From an uncultured Lachnospiraceae bacterium (lineage in GTDB: Bacteria > Bacillota > Clostridia > Lachnospirales > Lachnospiraceae): a stretch of DNA of 8,090 bases. Of this stretch, positions 4,629-8,090 are shown piece by piece. The position numbers and the translations under genes are program-made. Location: the NCBI GenBank assembly GCA_902773445.1, contig CACYEU010000049.1:1-8090 (forward strand), written 5' to 3'. The notes beneath the pieces are model-generated. The model saw only the letters and a list, made by a program, of their open reading frames with translations. It had not been told where the DNA came from and ran no database searches. The stretch's first letter is position 1. Each line of letters starts with the position of its first letter.

Positions 4629-7181
4629 ATGAGCAATACAATTCACAACAATGAACAGCAAAGTCAGGCGCAGCAGTACCGTGTAACCGGTATGAGCTGC
4701 GCCGCTTGTCAGGCGCGGGTCGAAAAAGCAGTCGGCGCGCTTCCCGGTGTTGAAGAAGTGTCAGTCAGCCTGCTCACCAATTCGATGCGTGTGACAGGGT
4801 CTCAGATGCCGTCAGAAGTCATTAAAGCTGTCGAAAAGGCCGGTTACGGCGCAAGTGTCAAAGGAGCAGGAACAGATGGCGTTCCGGCATCGGCTTTTTC
4901 CGATGAGGAAGACTCCCTGAAAGACACTGAGACTCCGAAACTGAAGCGCAGATTGATCCTGTCTGCGTTCTTTTTAGTCGTCCTCATGTATATCACAATG
5001 GGGCACAATATGCTCAGTTGGCCGCTTCCGCACTATTTTGAGCACAATCATCTCGGGCTCACTCTGACGCAGATGCTGTTGGCTCTGATCGTAATGGTTA
5101 TCAACAGGAAATTCTTCACAAGCGGTTTCTCTTCACTGATCCACAGAGCGCCGAATATGGATACACTCGTTGCGCTCGGCTCCTCGGTTTCTTTCGGCTG
5201 GAGCCTTTTCGTCTTTTATAAAATGTGCGGCATGATAACGGCCGGAGCGGATAACATGTCACTGATGGAGCTGTATCACAATCAGCTTTATTTCGAATCG
5301 GCCGCCATGATCCCTGCACTGATCACAGTCGGGAAGATGCTTGAAGCAAAATCAAAAGGACGCACGACCAATGCACTCAGATCACTGATCAGAATGGCGC
5401 CGAAGACGGCTGTCATTGTCCGGGGTGACCGCGAAGAGGAAATACCGGTCGAGGCTGTTGCCATCGGAGATATCTTTGTGATTCGACCCGGCGACCGGAT
5501 TCCTGTCGACGGAATTATTACTGAGGGAAGCAGCGCAGTCGACGAATCAGCACTGACCGGCGAATCGATCCCTGTTGATAAAACTGAAGGCGATGATGTC
5601 AGTGCCGGAACGATCAACAAATCAGGCTATCTGCATGCGAGAGCGACACGTGTCGGCCAGGATACGACGCTGGCGCAGATCATCCATATGGTTTCAGATG
5701 CGGCCTCAACTAAAGCTCCGATCGCACGGGTTGCGGACAGGATATCAGGGATCTTTGTGCCTGCTGTCATCATCATCGCGTTAATCGTAACTGCCGGATG
5801 GCTGTTTACAGGAGCGCCGCTCAGTGATGCACTTGAACGGGGTATTGCGGTACTCGTTATTTCATGCCCCTGCGCTCTCGGACTGGCAACACCGGTTGCT
5901 ATTATGGTCGGAAACGGTATCGGAGCGAAAAACGGGATTCTGTTCAAAACCGGTGAGGCGCTTGAGACAGCAGGTAGAACAGCGATTGTCGCGCTTGACA
6001 AGACCGGTACGATCACGAGCGGTACACCGCATGTCACTGATATAGAGACAGCTGATCATATCGGCGAAGATCAATTGATCGAAACTGCATACTCGCTTGA
6101 AAAAGGAAGTGAGCATCCGTTATCGCTTGCAATTGCCGAGGAGGCGGAGGCGAGAGGAATCAGACCGTATCCGGTAACGGATTTCGAAGCGCTTCCGGGT
6201 CACGGTCTGACAGCAAAGCTCGGCGACAGCATTTTGACCGGCGGCAGCGGCGAGTATATCAGTACACTGGTCACTGTTCCGAAACCGATCATGGATAAGG
6301 CTCATGAGTTTTCTGCCGCAGGAAAGACGCCGCTGTATTTCGTGAAAGACAAACAGCTGCTCGGCGTGGTCGCGGTTGCCGATACGATCAAACAGGATTC
6401 GGAAGAAGCTGTCAGCGAGTTGAAAGATCTCGGGATCCGTGTCGTGATGCTGACCGGCGATAACAAGCGGACGGCTGAGGCTATTGCCGGAAATGCCGGA
6501 GTCGATGAAGTGATCGCAGGCGTGCTGCCTGACGGCAAGGAAAAAGTGATCCGAGAACTTATGAAGAGCGGCAAGACTGCCATGGTCGGTGACGGAATCA
6601 ACGATGCGCCGGCACTGACCATGGCTGACACGGGCATTGCGATCGGTGCGGGAGCCGACGTAGCGGTCGATTCGGCCGACATCGTCCTTGTCAATAATTC
6701 GCTGAAAGATGTTGCGGCAGCGATCCGTCTGAGCCGGGCGACACTTCGCAATATCCACGAGAATCTTTTCTGGGCATTCTTCTATAACCTGATCTGTATT
6801 CCGCTTGCTGCAGGTCTGTTTATCTGGAAGATGAATCCGATGATCGGAGCTGCGGCAATGAGTCTGTCAAGCTTCACTGTCTGTATGAATGCACTCAGAC
6901 TGAATACATTTAGAATATATGACCGTTCACACGACAAGCCATTGAGACATAAACGCGAAAGGAGTAAGACCATGCAAATGACAATTAAGATCGATGGAAT
7001 GATGTGTCCTCACTGTGAGGCGACAGTCAAAAAAGCACTTGAAAGCCTTGAATTTATCGACGAGGCGGTTCCGAGTCACGAGGACAAGGAGGCTGTACTC
7101 ACGCTCTGCGGGACGTTCGACGAAGACGCTGTCAGGAAAGCCGTCGAGGACAACGATTTTACCTATACAGGTCGTGCCTGA
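4629..7181 (+). CDS. copA: Cu(I)-translocating P1B-type ATPase with HMA domains at both ends
   Basis: An 850-residue inner-membrane copper exporter. Domains in order: N-terminal HMA domain (about 17-80, GMSCAAC with Cys24/Cys27); four membrane helices between ~107 and 240; actuator domain with LTGES (Thr310-Glu312); helices 5-6 with the CPC metal site (Cys413, Cys415); phosphorylation motif DKTGT (Asp457); EHP (His496); TGDN (609-612); GDGINDAP (654-661); helix 7 with FFYNL and helix 8 with MSLSS, which are the Cu(I)-class signatures; then a basic linker and a second HMA domain (about 784-850, GMMCPHC with Cys793/Cys796). The ATG at 4629 is the only usable start: a TAA lies in frame at 4617 and the next Met is inside the HMA motif. 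It has no Shine-Dalgarno. The C-terminal HMA looks like a fused CopZ chaperone and carries its own internal start. Silver transport is also possible for this class. Confidence 0.95.
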   Translation: MSNTIHNNEQQSQAQQYRVTGMSCAACQARVEKAVGALPGVEEVSVSLLTNSMRVTGSQMPSEVIKAVEKAGYGASVKGAGTDGVPASAFSDEEDSLKDTETPKLKRRLILSAFFLVVLMYITMGHNMLSWPLPHYFEHNHLGLTLTQMLLALIVMVINRKFFTSGFSSLIHRAPNMDTLVALGSSVSFGWSLFVFYKMCGMITAGADNMSLMELYHNQLYFESAAMIPALITVGKMLEAKSKGRTTNALRSLIRMAPKTAVIVRGDREEEIPVEAVAIGDIFVIRPGDRIPVDGIITEGSSAVDESALTGESIPVDKTEGDDVSAGTINKSGYLHARATRVGQDTTLAQIIHMVSDAASTKAPIARVADRISGIFVPAVIIIALIVTAGWLFTGAPLSDALERGIAVLVISCPCALGLATPVAIMVGNGIGAKNGILFKTGEALETAGRTAIVALDKTGTITSGTPHVTDIETADHIGEDQLIETAYSLEKGSEHPLSLAIAEEAEARGIRPYPVTDFEALPGHGLTAKLGDSILTGGSGEYISTLVTVPKPIMDKAHEFSAAGKTPLYFVKDKQLLGVVAVADTIKQDSEEAVSELKDLGIRVVMLTGDNKRTAEAIAGNAGVDEVIAGVLPDGKEKVIRELMKSGKTAMVGDGINDAPALTMADTGIAIGAGADVAVDSADIVLVNNSLKDVAAAIRLSRATLRNIHENLFWAFFYNLICIPLAAGLFIWKMNPMIGAAAMSLSSFTVCMNALRLNTFRIYDRSHDKPLRHKRERSKTMQMTIKIDGMMCPHCEATVKKALESLEFIDEAVPSHEDKEAVLTLCGTFDEDAVRKAVEDNDFTYTGRA
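6957..6964 (+). promoter_or_regulatory. Internal Shine-Dalgarno inside copA
   Basis: GAAAGGAG ends seven bases before an in-frame ATG at 6972. This is a better ribosome binding site than that of copA itself, which has none. It sits in the linker between the last membrane helix and the C-terminal HMA domain. Two TAA triplets in the -1 frame (6950-6952 and 6965-6967) flank it, as expected if copA once ended here. Confidence 0.6.
6972..7181 (+). CDS. copZ: Possible internally started CopZ-like copper chaperone (in frame within copA)
   Basis: From the ATG at 6972 the copA frame would yield a free 69-residue HMA protein (MQMTIKIDGMMCPHC...), the normal size of a CopZ metallochaperone. It has the CxxC copper-binding pair (positions 12 and 15 of the short product) and the beta-alpha-beta-beta-alpha-beta pattern. 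The Shine-Dalgarno GAAAGGAG has ideal spacing. If used, one locus gives both a pump with a tethered chaperone domain and a soluble chaperone able to deliver Cu(I) to the N-terminal HMA of CopA. The alternative is that the site is only a relic of an ancestral separate copZ. The domain call is secure; separate translation is inferred. Confidence 0.5.
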   Translation: MQMTIKIDGMMCPHCEATVKKALESLEFIDEAVPSHEDKEAVLTLCGTFDEDAVRKAVEDNDFTYTGRA

Positions 7182-7185
7182 ACGG

Positions 7186-7214
7186 TTGATTTTTATCGGC
7201 TAATCAGCTATGAT
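7186..7214 (+). promoter_or_regulatory. Promoter of the aldolase gene
   Basis: TTGATT (7186-7191) and TATGAT (7209-7214) are separated by 17 bases, each close to the housekeeping consensus. Transcription would begin near 7221, leaving a leader of about 54 bases before ATG 7275. The -35 begins only five bases after the copA stop codon, and I see no convincing terminator between the genes, so read-through from copA is also possible. Confidence 0.65.
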
Positions 7215-7222
7215 GTTCATAG
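7208..7222 (+). promoter_or_regulatory. Dyad over the aldolase -10 and transcription start (operator candidate)
   Basis: CTATGA (7208-7213), TGT, TCATAG (7217-7222) is a perfect 6-bp inverted repeat covering the -10 and the predicted start. Eight bases further on, TGTGAATT occurs twice in direct orientation at 7230-7237 and 7242-7249, 12 bases apart. A repressor bound here would block the promoter; no specific regulator is recognised. Confidence 0.35.
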
Positions 7223-7274
7223 TATAAATTGTGAATTTTAGTGTGAATTCCAACATATAGAGAGGAGAACAGCT

Positions 7275-8090
7275 ATGCCATTGGTAACAACGACTGAAAT
7301 GTTCAAGAAAGCTTACGACGGCGGCTATGCAATCGGAGCATTCAATGTTAACAATATGGAAATCGTACAGGGCATCACCGAAGCTTGCCAGGAGACACGT
7401 TCACCGGTCATCCTGCAGGTTTCGAAAGGCGCTCGCGCATATGCCAATCACACCTATCTGGTCAAGCTGGTAGAGGCAGCTGTCATTGAGAATCCTGACA
7501 TTCCGATCGCACTGCATCTGGACCATGGTGATTCATTTGAACTCTGCAAGAGCTGCATCGACGGCGGTTTCACATCCGTCATGATCGACATGTCCTCAAA
7601 ACCCTTTGAGGAGAATATCGAGATCACAAAGCAGGTTGTAGAATATGCCCATGACCATGGCGTGGTTGTCGAGGCTGAGCTCGGAACACTCGAAGGAGTT
7701 GAGGATGAGGTCGTTGTAGAGGCAGGACAGGCCAGCTATACCAGACCTGAAGAAGTGGAAGAGTTCGTATCCAAGACAGGGTGCGATTCGCTTGCTATCG
7801 CAATCGGTACTTCGCATGGTGCGTATAAGTTCCGTCCGGAGCAGTGCACAATGAACGAAGAAGGCATCCTTGTTCCGCCGCCGCTGCGTTTCGATGTGCT
7901 TGAGGAAGTCGTCAAGAGACTGCCGGGATTCCCGATCGTGCTCCACGGATCATCATCCGTACCGCAGGAGTTCGTAGAAATGGTCAATAAGTATGGCGGC
8001 AACATGCCCAATGCCATTGGTATTCCGGAGGATCAGCTCCGTGAGGCTGCCAAGTCTGCTGTCTGCAAGATCAATATCGATTCGGATATC
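7275..8090 (+). CDS. fba: Class II fructose-1,6-bisphosphate aldolase (3' end outside window)
   Basis: The first 272 residues of a cytoplasmic zinc-dependent aldolase that splits fructose-1,6-bisphosphate into glyceraldehyde-3-phosphate and dihydroxyacetone phosphate in glycolysis, and the reverse in gluconeogenesis. Seen: GAFNVNNME near the N-terminus, HLDHGDSFE (catalytic Asp83, zinc ligand His84), VEAELGTLEG (Glu135), IGTSHGAYK (His181), LHGSSSV (His224), and KINIDSD at the window edge. The long segment between the third histidine and NIDSD (NKYGGNMPNAIGIPEDQLREA) and the HGSSSV form distinguish this from the Bacillus FbaA type with HGGTG. The full protein is probably about 310-325 residues, so 40-50 are missing. 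AGAGGAGA (7261-7268) is six bases before the ATG. It has its own promoter and no functional link to the copper pump is evident. Confidence 0.95.
   Translation, partial: MPLVTTTEMFKKAYDGGYAIGAFNVNNMEIVQGITEACQETRSPVILQVSKGARAYANHTYLVKLVEAAVIENPDIPIALHLDHGDSFELCKSCIDGGFTSVMIDMSSKPFEENIEITKQVVEYAHDHGVVVEAELGTLEGVEDEVVVEAGQASYTRPEEVEEFVSKTGCDSLAIAIGTSHGAYKFRPEQCTMNEEGILVPPPLRFDVLEEVVKRLPGFPIVLHGSSSVPQEFVEMVNKYGGNMPNAIGIPEDQLREAAKSAVCKINIDSDI

Noticed and set aside
6120..6758. A 212-codon open frame on the minus strand within copA
   Set aside because: It lies wholly opposite conserved ATPase motifs, has no recognisable domain or Shine-Dalgarno context, and its composition is what mirror-reading of a coding sequence gives.
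6905..6971. Possible frameshift or assembly error at the copA-CopZ junction
   Set aside because: The frame is continuous with a plausible basic linker, and CopA proteins with a C-terminal HMA are known in Bacillota, so a true fusion is more likely; kept as a caveat in the findings.
7186..7207. Possible terminator after copA (TGATT...AATCA)
   Set aside because: A five-bp AT-rich stem with no T-run after it; the stretch is better explained as the aldolase promoter.
7596..7946. Minus-strand open frame inside the aldolase gene
   Set aside because: It is antisense to conserved aldolase sequence including the His181 region; no independent support.

Overview
This window is protein-coding on the + strand almost end to end and looks like a chromosomal segment of a low-to-mid GC Bacillota (Firmicutes) bacterium. 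It is probably a gut- or host-associated member of the Clostridia or Erysipelotrichia. The basis is indirect: a YqeG-type HAD phosphatase, a secreted GH25 lysozyme with GBS Bsp-like repeats, strong AGGAGG-like Shine-Dalgarno sequences, and a class II fructose-bisphosphate aldolase of the type with an HGSSSV motif. I cannot name the genus. No tRNA, rRNA, CRISPR array, insertion sequence or phage module is visible, and no stretch longer than about 180 bases lacks a gene.

Layout. Bases 2-322 are the 3' end of a gene whose product ends in an OST-HTH/LOTUS domain, probably the tail of a NYN/PIN-nuclease-like protein. Bases 323-498 hold three consecutive stem-loops, the last resembling a terminator. 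This is followed at once by a perfect consensus promoter (TTGACA, 17 bases, extended TGTTATAAT). Between and across the promoter elements lies an exact match to the WalR/VicR recognition pattern. The promoter drives a probable operon: a 971-residue secreted muramidase with seven repeats and a C-terminal GH25 domain (499-3414), a membrane-anchored zinc amidase (3429-4052), and a yqeG-family phosphatase (4084-4587).

Bases 4629-7181 encode a Cu(I)-type P1B ATPase (CopA) with heavy-metal-associated (HMA) domains at both ends. Its start has no Shine-Dalgarno sequence. It sits exactly where an extended -10 element would start transcription, so it may be leaderless. The C-terminal HMA domain, by contrast, has its own near-perfect ribosome binding site and in-frame ATG inside copA, so a separate CopZ-like chaperone may also be made. 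From 7275 to the window edge is a class II fructose-bisphosphate aldolase with its own promoter and a dyad over the -10/start region.

Functional picture. The lysozyme (cleaving glycan strands) and the amidase (removing stem peptides) would act together on peptidoglycan outside the membrane. The WalR-like site ties them to the two-component system that controls wall hydrolases in Bacillota. The copper pump and the aldolase appear to be separate transcription units placed next to this operon. The two points most worth checking are the WalR-like box and the embedded CopZ start inside copA.
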